Assembly: GCA_036490715.1 (NCBI GenBank)
Contig: DASXDL010000041.1
Span: forward strand, 1-64,000
Length of the DNA: 64,000 nt
Reading direction: 5' to 3'
Origin: FEN-1191 sp036490715
Lineage (GTDB): Bacteria > Pseudomonadota > Gammaproteobacteria > Steroidobacterales > Steroidobacteraceae
In this document: positions 34,862 to 43,506 of the stretch, piece by piece
How positions within the stretch are numbered: the stretch's first letter is position 1
How the letters are laid out: every line of letters starts with the position of its first letter
Made by a program: the position numbers and the translations under genes
The notes under the pieces: model-generated
What the model was told of the DNA's origin: nothing
Databases searched by the model: none
What the model saw: the letters and a program-made list of their open reading frames with translations, nothing else

Positions 34862-36213
34862 CTGATCCGGCCCTAAGCGCCGGGCTGCCCACGCCGCGAC
34901 GTTATCTTGCGATCGTGGCGGTCGCCTTCGGCACTGGACTGGCGGTGATCGATGGTTCGATCGTCGCGGTGGCGCTGCCGACGGTGGCCACCGACCTGCA
35001 CGTCAGCGGCTCGATGGCGGTGATGGTGGTCACCGTCTATCAGCTGGTGCTGGTGATGACGCTGCTGCCGTTCTCGGCGCTGGGCAGCCGCATCGGCCTG
35101 CGCCGTCTGTACCAGTTCGGCCAGCTGGCATTCCTGATCGCCACGGTGCTGTGCTTCTTTGCACGCAACCTGCCGCTGCTGGTGACGGTGCGCGCGATCC
35201 AGGCGCTCGGCGCGGCCGCTTCGCTCAGCGTCTCGAGTGCCTTGATCCGCTCGATCTATCCGGCGCGCCAGCTCGGGCGTGGACTGGGCATCAACAACGT
35301 GGTGGTCGCCAGCTCCAACGCCATCGCGCCGACACTCGGCGGTCTGGTGCTGTCGGTGGCATCGTGGCCATGGATCTTTGCCGCCGCCTCGCCGCTGGCA
35401 CTGCTGTCGTTGCTGTTGGGACGGCACGCGCTGCCCGATCCCAAGCCACGTGATGATCCGTACGATCTGCCGGCGGCGCTGCTGTGCGCGCTGACTTTTG
35501 GATTGATCATCGCCGGCCTGGAAACCGGCGTGCATGGCAGCTCGATGGCCGGCGCGGTGGCGATGGTGGTCGTCGGGGCCGTGGTGGCGGTGATCTTCGT
35601 GCGGCGTGAGCTGCGCTCGCGCATTCCGATCCTGCCGCTCGATCTGCTGGCCAATCGGGCGGTGGCGCTGTCGGCACTGGGCGGCCTGCTGGTGTTCATC
35701 GCGTCGATGACCATCATTTTGTCGCTGCCGTTTCGATTGCAGCATCACTACGGCTATCTGCCGGGCGAGGTCGGCGCGGTGATCACGCCCTGGCCGTTGA
35801 TCGTGGTGCTGATCGGCCCGACCGCGGGCGCGCTGTCGGATCGCTATCCGGCCGGCCTGCTGGGCGGCATCGGCATGGCGGTGGCGACCGTCGGTATGCT
35901 GCTGCTGGCGTTCCTGCCCGAACACCTGTCGCACTTCGACGTGGCGTGGCGCATGGCGCTATCAGGCGCAGGCTTCGGGCTGTTCCTGGCCCCCAACGCG
36001 CGGCTGATCGTGCACTCGGCGCCGCATGAGCGCGCGGCCTCGGCCGGCGGACTGATTTCCACCACGCGCCTGACCGGACAGACGCTCGGGGCGACGCTGC
36101 TGGCGGCACTGCTGTCGATGGGGGTCGGGGCCGGGCCGGTGCCGGGACTGGTCGCCGCCGGGCTGGCGCTGCTGGCGGGCCTGTGCAGCCTGGCGCGTCT
36201 GAACTCGCGCTGA
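34855..36213 (+). CDS. MFS multidrug-efflux transporter (DHA2-like)
   Basis: A 452-residue major facilitator transporter with about 14 hydrophobic segments. The first helix has VAVAFGTGLAVIDGSIVAVA with the DGS.V motif of 14-helix drug:proton antiporters. Cytoplasmic loop 2-3 is GSRIGLRRLYQFGQLAFLI, and antiporter motif C is probably in helix 5 (NNVVVASSNAIAPTLGG). Substrate is unknown. The start is most likely TTG at 34855, 7 bases inside the M13 gene, because no ATG or GTG precedes helix 1; the start is weak. Confidence 0.88.
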   Translation: MVADPALSAGLPTPRRYLAIVAVAFGTGLAVIDGSIVAVALPTVATDLHVSGSMAVMVVTVYQLVLVMTLLPFSALGSRIGLRRLYQFGQLAFLIATVLCFFARNLPLLVTVRAIQALGAAASLSVSSALIRSIYPARQLGRGLGINNVVVASSNAIAPTLGGLVLSVASWPWIFAAASPLALLSLLLGRHALPDPKPRDDPYDLPAALLCALTFGLIIAGLETGVHGSSMAGAVAMVVVGAVVAVIFVRRELRSRIPILPLDLLANRAVALSALGGLLVFIASMTIILSLPFRLQHHYGYLPGEVGAVITPWPLIVVLIGPTAGALSDRYPAGLLGGIGMAVATVGMLLLAFLPEHLSHFDVAWRMALSGAGFGLFLAPNARLIVHSAPHERAASAGGLISTTRLTGQTLGATLLAALLSMGVGAGPVPGLVAAGLALLAGLCSLARLNSR

Positions 36214-36221
36214 CGGGTCCT

Positions 36222-36995
36222 TTAGGCGCCGATCACGGCCGGTAGATCGAAGCGGTGCTCGACCTGATCGGCGAGCTCGCCCGAGCTCGCCCAGGTCCAC
36301 TCGGTGAAGCGCACAGCGCCGTGGCGATCCTGCAGCAGGATGGTCGAGCAGCGGGTGCCGTAGCTCGGCGCGCGGATGAACGCGCTCGACAGCAGCCGCT
36401 CCCATTCCAGACTCACGCCGGTGCGCGGCAGCTGCGCATCATCAGCCTGGCGCTCATCACGCAGCAGCGTCAGCAGCGCTGAGTCATCCGGCAGGCGCGT
36501 GAGCGCGGCCGCGAGCGCCGACTTGGCCGCGCGCACCTTGGGCCAGGGGGTATCGAGCAGGTGGTTCGACAGCGCGTAGACCCCGGGACCCAACACCCGG
36601 CCGGCGCCCGGCACGCTCTCGTACACCGCCAGCTGCTCGCCATCGCTGAAGATCAGATTGAAAGGGTTGTAGCGGACCGCGATCTTTTGCAGCTGCGCTA
36701 GCCAGCGCTCGACCGTCAAGCCGGCGGCAAGGGTGGCCGGTACCAGCTCGCCGCGGCTGGGCGCGGCGAGCTGCGGTAGCGCCGGATCGCGGTAATTGGT
36801 CAGCGCGGCGACGCGGCCATCGCGCGTCACGCCGAGCCAGGTGCCGCCGGCTTGCAGGTCGCGCCCGGCCAGAATTGGCGGCTGCCGCCACCACTGCGCG
36901 TTGGCCGCAGCGCGCTCATGAAACTCGTCGCGATTGGCCGCGAGCACCAGCGGATAGTCCGGGTGCGCGCGCCAAGCCAATAGGATCAGGCACAT
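36222..36995 (-). CDS. NRDE/TANGO2 family protein
   Basis: A 257-residue protein of the TANGO2 family, named for the NRDE motif. It begins MCLILLAWRAHPDYPLVLAA then NRDEFHERAA, with Cys2 as the likely N-terminal nucleophile as in related Ntn-type folds. The block GGTWLGVTRDGRVAALTNYR is also conserved. Bacterial members have been linked to heme handling or Golgi-related functions in eukaryotes, but no activity is assigned here. It is convergent with the MFS gene. Confidence 0.88.
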   Translation of the reverse strand: MCLILLAWRAHPDYPLVLAANRDEFHERAAANAQWWRQPPILAGRDLQAGGTWLGVTRDGRVAALTNYRDPALPQLAAPSRGELVPATLAAGLTVERWLAQLQKIAVRYNPFNLIFSDGEQLAVYESVPGAGRVLGPGVYALSNHLLDTPWPKVRAAKSALAAALTRLPDDSALLTLLRDERQADDAQLPRTGVSLEWERLLSSAFIRAPSYGTRCSTILLQDRHGAVRFTEWTWASSGELADQVEHRFDLPAVIGA

Positions 36996-37013
36996 TCTCG
37001 CTCGTGCGGCGCG

Positions 37014-37904
37014 CTACAGCGCTGCGGCGTGGAACGTGTCGCAGTCGGCGACCCGCCCGGCGGCCAGGCCGCGCTTGAACCAGCTCACGCGCTGCGCGCT
37101 GGTGCCGTGGGTGAAGCTTTCCGGCACCACGCGGCCCTGGCTCTGGCGCTGCAGCGCGTCGTCGCCGATGTGCGAGGCGGCGTTCAACGCCGATTCGATG
37201 TCACCCTGCTCGAGCCAGTGTTTCTCCGCCTCGGCGTGAAAGGCCCACACCCCGGCGTAGCAGTCGGCCTGCAGCTCGACCTGCACCGAGGTGGCGTTGG
37301 CCTGCACCCGATCTTCACGCTGTCGCAGCGCGTCGACTTTGGCGGTGGTGCCCATCAGGTTCTGGACGTGGTGGCCGACCTCGTGCGCGATCACGTACGC
37401 CTGGGCGAAGTCGCCGGGTGACCCGAGGCGCTCGCGCAGCGTCTGGTAGAAGCCCAGATCGATATAGACCTTGCGATCCTGGGCACAGTAGAACGGCCCC
37501 ATCGCGCTCTGGCCCGTGCCACAGGCGGTGGGAATGGCGTCGCGGAACAACACCAGGCGCGGGCGCTCGTAGGTCGCACCGGACTGCTGGAACAGCTCGC
37601 CCCAGACATCCTCGGTGCTGGCCAGAATGGTGGATACGAAGTGCGCCAGCGAATCGTTGGCCGGTGGCGCTGGGGCCGGCTGGCTCGGCGCGCTCGAAGT
37701 GCTCGGCGCGCTGACGTCGCTGCCGCCGCTGAGCAGATTCAGGACGGTCAGCGGGTTGACGCCGAATGCCCAGCTGCCCACCAGTACCAGCAGCAAACCG
37801 CCCAGGCCGAGGTGGATGCCGCCGAAGCGCATGCCGCCACCACCGCCGGAATCGTCGCGCCGATCCTCGACGTTGTCGCTCTCGCGGCTATCCTGCCAGC
37901 GCAT
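37014..37904 (-). CDS. Neutral zinc metallopeptidase (YpfJ family)
   Basis: A 296-residue membrane-anchored putative metalloprotease of the YpfJ type. It begins MRWQDSRESDNVEDRRDDSG as in the family, followed by a transmembrane helix (LGGLLLVLVGSWAFGV), and the zinc motif AHEVGHHVQNLMG near residue 170. The block YCAQDRKVYIDLGFYQTLRE precedes it. Physiological substrate unknown. It lies downstream of the 120-residue secreted protein and GST genes on the same strand. Confidence 0.93.
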   Translation of the reverse strand: MRWQDSRESDNVEDRRDDSGGGGGMRFGGIHLGLGGLLLVLVGSWAFGVNPLTVLNLLSGGSDVSAPSTSSAPSQPAPAPPANDSLAHFVSTILASTEDVWGELFQQSGATYERPRLVLFRDAIPTACGTGQSAMGPFYCAQDRKVYIDLGFYQTLRERLGSPGDFAQAYVIAHEVGHHVQNLMGTTAKVDALRQREDRVQANATSVQVELQADCYAGVWAFHAEAEKHWLEQGDIESALNAASHIGDDALQRQSQGRVVPESFTHGTSAQRVSWFKRGLAAGRVADCDTFHAAAL

Positions 37905-37919
37905 GCGCGGTACCGAAGC

Positions 37920-38282
37920 TCAGGGACTGCGTTGCCGGTCGGCTTCGAAGAAGCCCCGTGCAATGCGTATGTAGTAGTTGGGCGACTCTTCAAAAAAGAT
38001 CAGCGACGTGCCGGTGGTGAAGCAATACAGCTTGCCGTCCTCGCCCAGCCAGTTCATCGAGCAGTCGGTCTTGATGTGCTTGCCGGCCGCCAGACCCACC
38101 GGATCCTCGTTGTTGAATTCACCATGCAGCGTGTCGGGTGGCACCGCGTACTTCCAGATGCCGCCCGGTTGCGAGCGATCGACGTGCTCGGCGGCCCCGG
38201 CGCAAGGGGCGAGCGCGAGCAAGCCGGCGCACGCCGTCAGCGCGAAGACCAAAGCTAGGCGATGATGAATGCGAGGTTTCAT
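37920..38282 (-). CDS. Small secreted protein of unknown function
   Basis: A 120-residue protein with a clear signal peptide (LVFALTACAGLLALAPCAGAAE). Two cysteines in CSMNWLGEDGKLYCF may form a disulfide. No family recognised. Its ATG overlaps the stop of the upstream glutathione transferase gene (ATGA at 38279-38282), so it is probably co-translated with it. Confidence 0.75.
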   Translation of the reverse strand: MKPRIHHRLALVFALTACAGLLALAPCAGAAEHVDRSQPGGIWKYAVPPDTLHGEFNNEDPVGLAAGKHIKTDCSMNWLGEDGKLYCFTTGTSLIFFEESPNYYIRIARGFFEADRQRSP

Positions 38283-38914
38283 ACGGCCTTTTTCATCTGC
38301 GCCACCAGCTCCTCGCTCTGCTGCTGCGCGCGCTGATAGGCCGGGCGCGCGGTCAGCAGCGCCGAGTAGCCGGAAAATTTCGGCGTCGGCTCGAGCGCCT
38401 TGATCATCAGTCCGAAGCCGATCTGGGCGCCGAGGTAGATGTCGGCGGCGCTGATGCGATCGCCCAGAATGTAGGGCCCCGGCGTCAGCGCCTTCTCCAG
38501 CGTGGCGACGAAATCCTCGTAGCGGCCGTAGCCCAAGGCGGAGGTGCGCTCCGGCACCGGCCGCTCCAGCATGCGATCCATCAGTGCGGTGTCGACACAG
38601 CCGGCGCCGAAGAACATCCAGCGCAGATACGTGCCGCGCGCCGGATCGTCGGTGGGTGGCGCCAATGCCGCCTTCGGAAACGCGTCAGCCAGGTAGGCGC
38701 AGATCGCGCCGGTCTCGGTGATGGTGGTGCCGCGATGCGTAATCGCGGGCAGCTTGCCCATCGGATTGATCGCCAGGAACTTGGGCTGGCGCTGCTCGCC
38801 CTTCTGCAGATCGATGATCTCGATCCGGTACGGCGCGCCGACTTCCTCCAGCATCCAGTGCACCATGCGGGCACGGGACATCGGGTGGTAATAAAAGGTG
38901 ATCGCGTCGCTCAT
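38279..38914 (-). CDS. Glutathione S-transferase family protein
   Basis: A 211-residue GST with an N-terminal thioredoxin-like domain: YYHPMSRARMVHWMLEEVGA (the Ser/Tyr region near residue 11), INPMGKLPAITHRGTTITE and GAICAYLADAFP. The C-terminal helical domain carries YILGDRISAADIYLGAQIGF, the capping box. It resembles beta-class or YfcG-like bacterial GSTs that conjugate or reduce with glutathione. The ATG at 38914 fits the family start; an ATG at 38953 would add a non-conserved 13-residue extension. Confidence 0.9.
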   Translation of the reverse strand: MSDAITFYYHPMSRARMVHWMLEEVGAPYRIEIIDLQKGEQRQPKFLAINPMGKLPAITHRGTTITETGAICAYLADAFPKAALAPPTDDPARGTYLRWMFFGAGCVDTALMDRMLERPVPERTSALGYGRYEDFVATLEKALTPGPYILGDRISAADIYLGAQIGFGLMIKALEPTPKFSGYSALLTARPAYQRAQQQSEELVAQMKKAV

Positions 38915-38983
38915 GAGGGAGGTGACCTTAGCACCGCCGTCCGGAGCGCTCAATCACCCGATTTGTGTTTCATTATCAGCCTG

Positions 38984-40447
38984 TTAGGCCCCAGCGCGAT
39001 TGGGGTCGCGCCACACCCGCTCGAACGGCAGACGCCAGGCATGCGGTGCCACCAGCTGGTGAATCGCATTCGGGCCCCAGGATCCTGGCGCGTACGGGCG
39101 CACCGCCGGCGGCGCCTCCAGCAACGGGGTTGAGACCTCCCACAATCGCTCGATGCCCTCGGCGGTGGTGAACAGCGTGTGATCGCCGCGCATCGCATCG
39201 AGGATCAGCCGCTCATAGGCCTCCAGTACGTCAGCGATCAGGCCGGTATCGTGCATCGCGAACTGCAGGCTCAGCTTGTCCAGGCGCATGCCTGGCCCGG
39301 GGCGCTTGCCATAGAACGACAGCGACATCTTGGAAGCATCGGCCAGGTCGAAGGTCAGATGGTCCGGTCCCTGGGCGCCGACACCCGAGCCGGCCGGAAA
39401 CATGCTCTTCGGCGGCTCGCGAAACGCGATCGAGATAATGCGCTGGCCTTCGGCCATGCGCTTGCCGGTGCGCAGGAAGAACGGCACGCCAGCCCAACGC
39501 CAGTTGTCGATCGAGCACTTGAGCGCGACGAAGGTCTCGGTATCGGACTCGGCTGCGACGCCTTGTTCGGTGCGATAGCCGGTGTACTGGCCGCGCACCA
39601 CATCGCTCGGCCGCAGCGGCAGCAGGCTGCGAAATACCTTGTTCTTCTCCTCGCTGATCGGCGCCGGCTCCAGCGCGGTGGGCGGTTCCATCGCCATGAA
39701 TGCCAGGATCTGAAACAGGTGCGTGACCACCATGTCGCGGAACGCGCCGGTCTGCTCGTAGAACGCCGCGCGCTTGCCGAGCGCCAGGGTCTCGGGCACG
39801 TCGATCTGCACGTGATCGATGAAGTTGCGGTTCCAGATCGGTTCGAACAGGCCGTTGGCAAAACGGAACGCCAGGATGTTCTGCGCCGGCTCCTTGCCCA
39901 GAAAGTGATCGATGCGGAAGATCTGCTGCTCGTCGAACACCTCGTGCAGCCGCGCATTGAGTGACACCGCGCTGGCACGGTCGGTGCCGAACGGCTTTTC
40001 CATGATGATGTGCGAGCGCTCGACCAAGCCGGCTTCGCCCAGCAGGCGCACCGCGGCCAGCGCGGCGTTGGGCGGCACGCTCAGGTAATGCAGCCGGCGG
40101 CTCTCGCCCGACAGCGCGTGCTCGGCCTGATCGACCGCGGCCCGCAGCACGCCGGCGCCGGCCGACAGCGGCACATAGTCCAGGCTCTGAGCAAACGTGT
40201 TCCAGTCGGCCTCGGTCGGCTTGTGCGGGCAGAACTCCTCGAGTGCCTGACGCGTGAGCGCGCGAAACGCATCGCGATCGATGTTATCGAGCGACACGCC
40301 GATGATCCGCCAGGCCGGTATGAAGCCGGCGGTGGTCAGACGGAACAGACCCGGTAGCAGCTTGCGGCGCGACAGATCGCCGGTGGCGCCCACCAGCACC
40401 ACCACTTGCGGGAAACGCGGCCCGACGCCGGCGGGAACCTTTTGCAC
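38984..40447 (-). CDS. zwf: Glucose-6-phosphate 1-dehydrogenase
   Basis: A 487-residue enzyme that oxidises glucose-6-phosphate to 6-phosphogluconolactone with NADP, at the entry of the pentose phosphate or Entner-Doudoroff route. The nucleotide site is VVVLVGATGDLSRRKLLPGL (about 15-34) and the active-site motif is RIDHFLGKEPAQNILAFRF near 178-196, with the catalytic His and Lys. The block GVPFFLRTGKRM is also conserved. The start has an in-frame ATG at 40447. No edd, pgl or gnd gene is nearby, so the gene is solitary here. Confidence 0.97.
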   Translation of the reverse strand: MQKVPAGVGPRFPQVVVLVGATGDLSRRKLLPGLFRLTTAGFIPAWRIIGVSLDNIDRDAFRALTRQALEEFCPHKPTEADWNTFAQSLDYVPLSAGAGVLRAAVDQAEHALSGESRRLHYLSVPPNAALAAVRLLGEAGLVERSHIIMEKPFGTDRASAVSLNARLHEVFDEQQIFRIDHFLGKEPAQNILAFRFANGLFEPIWNRNFIDHVQIDVPETLALGKRAAFYEQTGAFRDMVVTHLFQILAFMAMEPPTALEPAPISEEKNKVFRSLLPLRPSDVVRGQYTGYRTEQGVAAESDTETFVALKCSIDNWRWAGVPFFLRTGKRMAEGQRIISIAFREPPKSMFPAGSGVGAQGPDHLTFDLADASKMSLSFYGKRPGPGMRLDKLSLQFAMHDTGLIADVLEAYERLILDAMRGDHTLFTTAEGIERLWEVSTPLLEAPPAVRPYAPGSWGPNAIHQLVAPHAWRLPFERVWRDPNRAGA

Positions 40448-40537
40448 GGCCGACTCCTCTGGTCACTGGCGGGCCGCCAGTCTATCTAAGGTGTCGCTAC
40501 AACGGCGCCGTTAGCGGCTTAAACCTTCGGCGGCCGG

Positions 40538-40560
40538 GGTTCATCTAACCGTCATGAACC
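40538..40560. promoter_or_regulatory. Inverted repeat upstream of the ECF sigma operon
   Basis: GGTTCAT (40538-40544), a 9-base loop, and ATGAACC (40554-40560) form perfect 7-bp arms between zwf and the sigma gene. GAACC is reminiscent of ECF -35 elements, so it may be part of an autoregulated promoter or an operator. Confidence 0.5.
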
Positions 40561-40605
40561 GCAATTGCCTGAAGCCCACCGGCAGCCTGCGCAGGTCGGC
40601 TGACA

Positions 40606-41166
40606 TTGTCTGATGAGCCACTGCAACCCGAGCAGGAACAGCGCGCGATCGAGCGGGCGCGCCGTGGTGACATGCGCGCCTTCGAGCGCCTGTACCGCGC
40701 GCACGCCGGCTGGGTCTACGGCCTGTGCCTGCGGCTCACCGGCGAGCACGCCAGCGCCGAGGACTGTACCCAGGACACCTTCGTGGCCGCGTGGCGCGCG
40801 CTGGGCCGCTTCGAGCAGCGCAGCCGCTTCGCCACCTGGCTGCATCGGATCGCCGTCAATACCGTGCTCGGCCAGCGCCGCGGACCGCGATTGCAGCTGG
40901 TCAGCACCGAGACCCACGCCGGCGAGGTGGCCGACGTCGCCGCCCCCGGGGACACCCATATTCCGATCGACCTGGAACGCGCCATCGAGCGACTGCCGCC
41001 GGGTGCGCGCGACGTGCTGGTGCTGGTCGGACTGTACGGCTACAGCCATGAAGAGGCCGCGGACTCTCTCGGGATCGCCGTGGGCACCTCCAAGGCGCAG
41101 CTGCATCGGGCGCGCGCGCTGCTGTCGGCGCAGCACCTGGGCCCGCAACTGAGTGCGCAACTATGA
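40606..41166 (+). CDS. ECF-type RNA polymerase sigma factor
   Basis: A 186-residue extracytoplasmic-function sigma factor. Region 2 contains MRAFERLYRAHAGWVYGLCL and the -10 recognition stretch AEDCTQDTFVAAWRALGRFE. Region 4 has LPPGARDVLVLVGLYGYSHE and the HTH with GTSKAQLHRARALLSAQ. The start is probably TTG at 40606 (MSDEPLQ), since the first conserved residues lie close to the N-terminus. The stop overlaps the next gene (ATGA), which encodes a putative anti-sigma factor. Confidence 0.92.
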   Translation: MSDEPLQPEQEQRAIERARRGDMRAFERLYRAHAGWVYGLCLRLTGEHASAEDCTQDTFVAAWRALGRFEQRSRFATWLHRIAVNTVLGQRRGPRLQLVSTETHAGEVADVAAPGDTHIPIDLERAIERLPPGARDVLVLVGLYGYSHEEAADSLGIAVGTSKAQLHRARALLSAQHLGPQLSAQL

Positions 41167-41696
41167 ATGAACCCGTGGATGAACTTCAGGCCCGGCTGCG
41201 CGCACTGCCACGCGAGATCCAGCCGCGACAGGATCTGTGGCCGCGCATCGAAGGTGCCATCCGGCCGCGACGTGCGGCGCGCTGGCCGCTGGCGCTGGCG
41301 GCCGGCATCGCGGTGGCTGGCGTGGCGATCGTGCTGGCGTGGAAGACACTGCAGGCCCCGGCCACGTCGCCGGCGCTGGCCGCGCTGCGCGCGGCGCCGG
41401 TGACCGCCGTGAGCTTCGCTCCGCCGCAGCAGGCCGGCTATCGCCAGGCGCGCTCGCAGCTGGAGCAGCTGTTTCGTCAGCGCCTGAGCTTGCTGCAGCC
41501 GCAGACCCGCGAGCGCATCGAGGCCAACCTCAAGATTATCGACCAGGCCGACGACGATATTCGCCGCGCGCTGGAGTCCGACCCGGCCAGTCCGCTGCTG
41601 CTGCAGCAACTGCAATCGACTCAACAGCAGGAATTGGATCTGTACACGGACGTCGTGCGCAATACCGAACCTGCGCTCGGAGGAAGCTCACTATGA
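41163..41696 (+). CDS. Putative membrane anti-sigma factor
   Basis: A 177-residue protein overlapping the ECF sigma gene by 4 bases, with a cytoplasmic N-terminal segment (LQARLRALPREIQPRQDLWP), one transmembrane helix (about 40-60, WPLALAAGIAVAGVAIVLAW) and a long, coiled-coil-like periplasmic part. It lacks the His-x3-Cys-x2-Cys zinc finger common in anti-sigma factors. The anti-sigma role is inferred from position and topology only. Its stop overlaps the next start as ATGA. Confidence 0.72.
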   Translation: MNEPVDELQARLRALPREIQPRQDLWPRIEGAIRPRRAARWPLALAAGIAVAGVAIVLAWKTLQAPATSPALAALRAAPVTAVSFAPPQQAGYRQARSQLEQLFRQRLSLLQPQTRERIEANLKIIDQADDDIRRALESDPASPLLLQQLQSTQQQELDLYTDVVRNTEPALGGSSL

Positions 41697-42583
41697 ATCA
41701 CCCCACCATCGGACTGGCGCTGCTGACGGCGCTGGCGTGTGTCCATCCGGCGCAGGCGGCCGAGCGCAGCGTCGATCAGCATCAGGCGGCCGACCCCAAC
41801 GGCACGGTCGAGATCATCAATGTGGCCGGCTCGCTCAACGTCAGTGGCTGGGATCGCTCCGAAGTGGCCGTCAGCGGCCAGATCGGTGAGCGCATCGACC
41901 GGGTCGAGCTCAGCGGCTCCGGCGCCAACACCACGGTGCGCGTGGTCGGTCCATCCGCCAGCCATTGGAGCGGCGATGGCTCGGCCCGTCTGACCATTCA
42001 TGTGCCCGAGCACAGCGCCTTGAATGCTTCGGTGGTGAGCGCTGACCTGAGCGTCGAAGGCGTGAGCGGCGCCCAGCATCTGCGCAGCGTCAGCGGCTCG
42101 ATCAAGAGCGACGGCGGCGGTGCAGCGCGCATCAACACCGTGGATGGCGGCGTGCAGCTGTCGGTCTCCGCCAATACCGACGCCGAGGTGGTGACCATGA
42201 GCGGCGATGTGACGCTCAAGGGCGCGGGCGGCGAGGTCCGGGTCACCACAGTCAGTGGCGGTGGCACGCTGACGTTAGGAGCGGTGCATAGCTTGCGGCT
42301 GCGCACCGTGGCCGGCGACTTCAAGATCGCGGCGCGGCTCGATCCGGCCGCCGCGGTCGAGGTTCAATCGGTCAGCGGCGATGTGCAGCTGGATCTGAAC
42401 GGCGCCGCCGGTGCACAGTTCGATGTGCGCTCCTTGAGCGGGACGATCCATAACTGCAGCGGGCCACAGCCGGTCGAGGCGCAGTACGGCCCCGGCTCGC
42501 GCCTGAGCTTCAGCAACGGTGACGGCAAGGCCCAGGTGCGCATGACCTCGACCACCGGTGAGCTGGAACTGTGCGCTAAGTAA
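41693..42583 (+). CDS. Secreted DUF4097-type beta-repeat protein
   Basis: A 296-residue exported protein with a signal peptide (LALLTALACVHPAQAAE) and about seven repeats of a VSGD-type motif, for example LRSVSGSIKSDGG, VTMSGDVTLKG, VTTVSGGGTLTLG and VQSVSGDVQLDLN, at about 20-residue spacing. The DUF4097 family forms a beta-solenoid or propeller-like structure, often found beside sigma/anti-sigma pairs. GGAGGAAG gives a strong ribosome site. It overlaps the anti-sigma stop and probably belongs to the same cell-envelope regulon. Confidence 0.84.
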   Translation: MNHPTIGLALLTALACVHPAQAAERSVDQHQAADPNGTVEIINVAGSLNVSGWDRSEVAVSGQIGERIDRVELSGSGANTTVRVVGPSASHWSGDGSARLTIHVPEHSALNASVVSADLSVEGVSGAQHLRSVSGSIKSDGGGAARINTVDGGVQLSVSANTDAEVVTMSGDVTLKGAGGEVRVTTVSGGGTLTLGAVHSLRLRTVAGDFKIAARLDPAAAVEVQSVSGDVQLDLNGAAGAQFDVRSLSGTIHNCSGPQPVEAQYGPGSRLSFSNGDGKAQVRMTSTTGELELCAK

Positions 42584-42589
42584 CGCGGC

Positions 42590-43459
42590 TTAGGCGCCGC
42601 GTGCCGCCGCGCGATCGACCGCACGCACGGTGTAACCGCCCGACTTCTCATCGGCCTGCAGCTCCAGAAAGCCGCGTTTCTGCGCTTCGGCCAGCAGGTC
42701 GTTGAACGAGCGAAAGCCATGGGCGCGCTCGTTGAAGCCCGGGTGGCGACGCTTGATGGCCTGCTTGATCATCGAGCCCCAGATCGGCTCGTTCTCGCCG
42801 CGCTCCTCCGCCACCGCTTCCAGCGTCTCGATCACCAGGTCGAGGGCGTCGGCACGGTCCGGGCCGGCCGGCGCTGCGGGCGCAGTGCCGCCGCTGGCGG
42901 CGCCGCTGGCGGCGCTGGTACTGCCGGCCGCGGACCGCCGGCGCGAACGCGACGGGGCTTTGCGCACCAGGTCGTCGTAGTAGATGAACTCATCGCAGTT
43001 ATTGATGAACAGATCCGAGCTCGAATTCTTGACGCCGACCCCGATCACGGTCTTGGCGTTCTCGCGCAGCTTGCTCACCAGCGGCGAGAAATCCGAATCG
43101 CCGCTGATGATCACGAAGGTGTCGACGTGCCCCTTGGTGTAGCACAGGTCGAGCGCGTCCACGACCATGCGGATGTCGGCCGAATTCTTGCCGGACTGGC
43201 GCACGTGCGGAATCTCGATCAGCTCGAACGCGGCCTCATGCAGGTCGCGCTTGAAATCCTTGTAGCGATCGAAATCGCAGTAGGCCTTCTTGACCACGAT
43301 GTGGCCCTTGAGCAGCAGCCGTTCGAGCACCTTTTCGATGTCGAAGCTGGGGTAATTGGCATCGCGCGCACCGAGCGCGATGTTCTCTAGGTCGAGGAAC
43401 ACGGCCATCGTGGTCTCGGCCGTGACCGGCGGTTGATTATGCATAGCGGCTCGCATCAT
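42590..43459 (-). CDS. NYN-domain RNase-like protein with C-terminal LOTUS/OST-HTH domain
   Basis: A 289-residue protein combining a NYN (PIN-like) nuclease domain and a LOTUS/OST-HTH domain. The NYN core has MAVFLDLENIALG, KNSADIRMVVDALDL and ISGDSDFSPLVSKLRE, with the acidic residues that bind metal. After an Ala/Gly-rich linker (about 165-195), the C-terminal part PIWGSMIKQAIKRRHPGFNE and GFRSFNDLLAEAQKRGFLEL fits LOTUS. Bacterial NYN-LOTUS proteins are thought to act on RNA, but targets are unknown. The ATG at 43459 has GGAGC nearby; 43444 and 43405 are other options. Confidence 0.85.
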   Translation of the reverse strand: MMRAAMHNQPPVTAETTMAVFLDLENIALGARDANYPSFDIEKVLERLLLKGHIVVKKAYCDFDRYKDFKRDLHEAAFELIEIPHVRQSGKNSADIRMVVDALDLCYTKGHVDTFVIISGDSDFSPLVSKLRENAKTVIGVGVKNSSSDLFINNCDEFIYYDDLVRKAPSRSRRRSAAGSTSAASGAASGGTAPAAPAGPDRADALDLVIETLEAVAEERGENEPIWGSMIKQAIKRRHPGFNERAHGFRSFNDLLAEAQKRGFLELQADEKSGGYTVRAVDRAAARGA

Positions 43460-43506
43460 GACCGCTCCGGCGATTCAACGCGAGGCGGATGTGAGCGCGC
43501 GGGCGC

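Noticed and set aside
41693..42583. DUF4097 protein as a cyclic-nucleotide or heme sensor
   Set aside because: The repeat pattern indicates only a beta-solenoid type surface protein; no ligand motif is visible.
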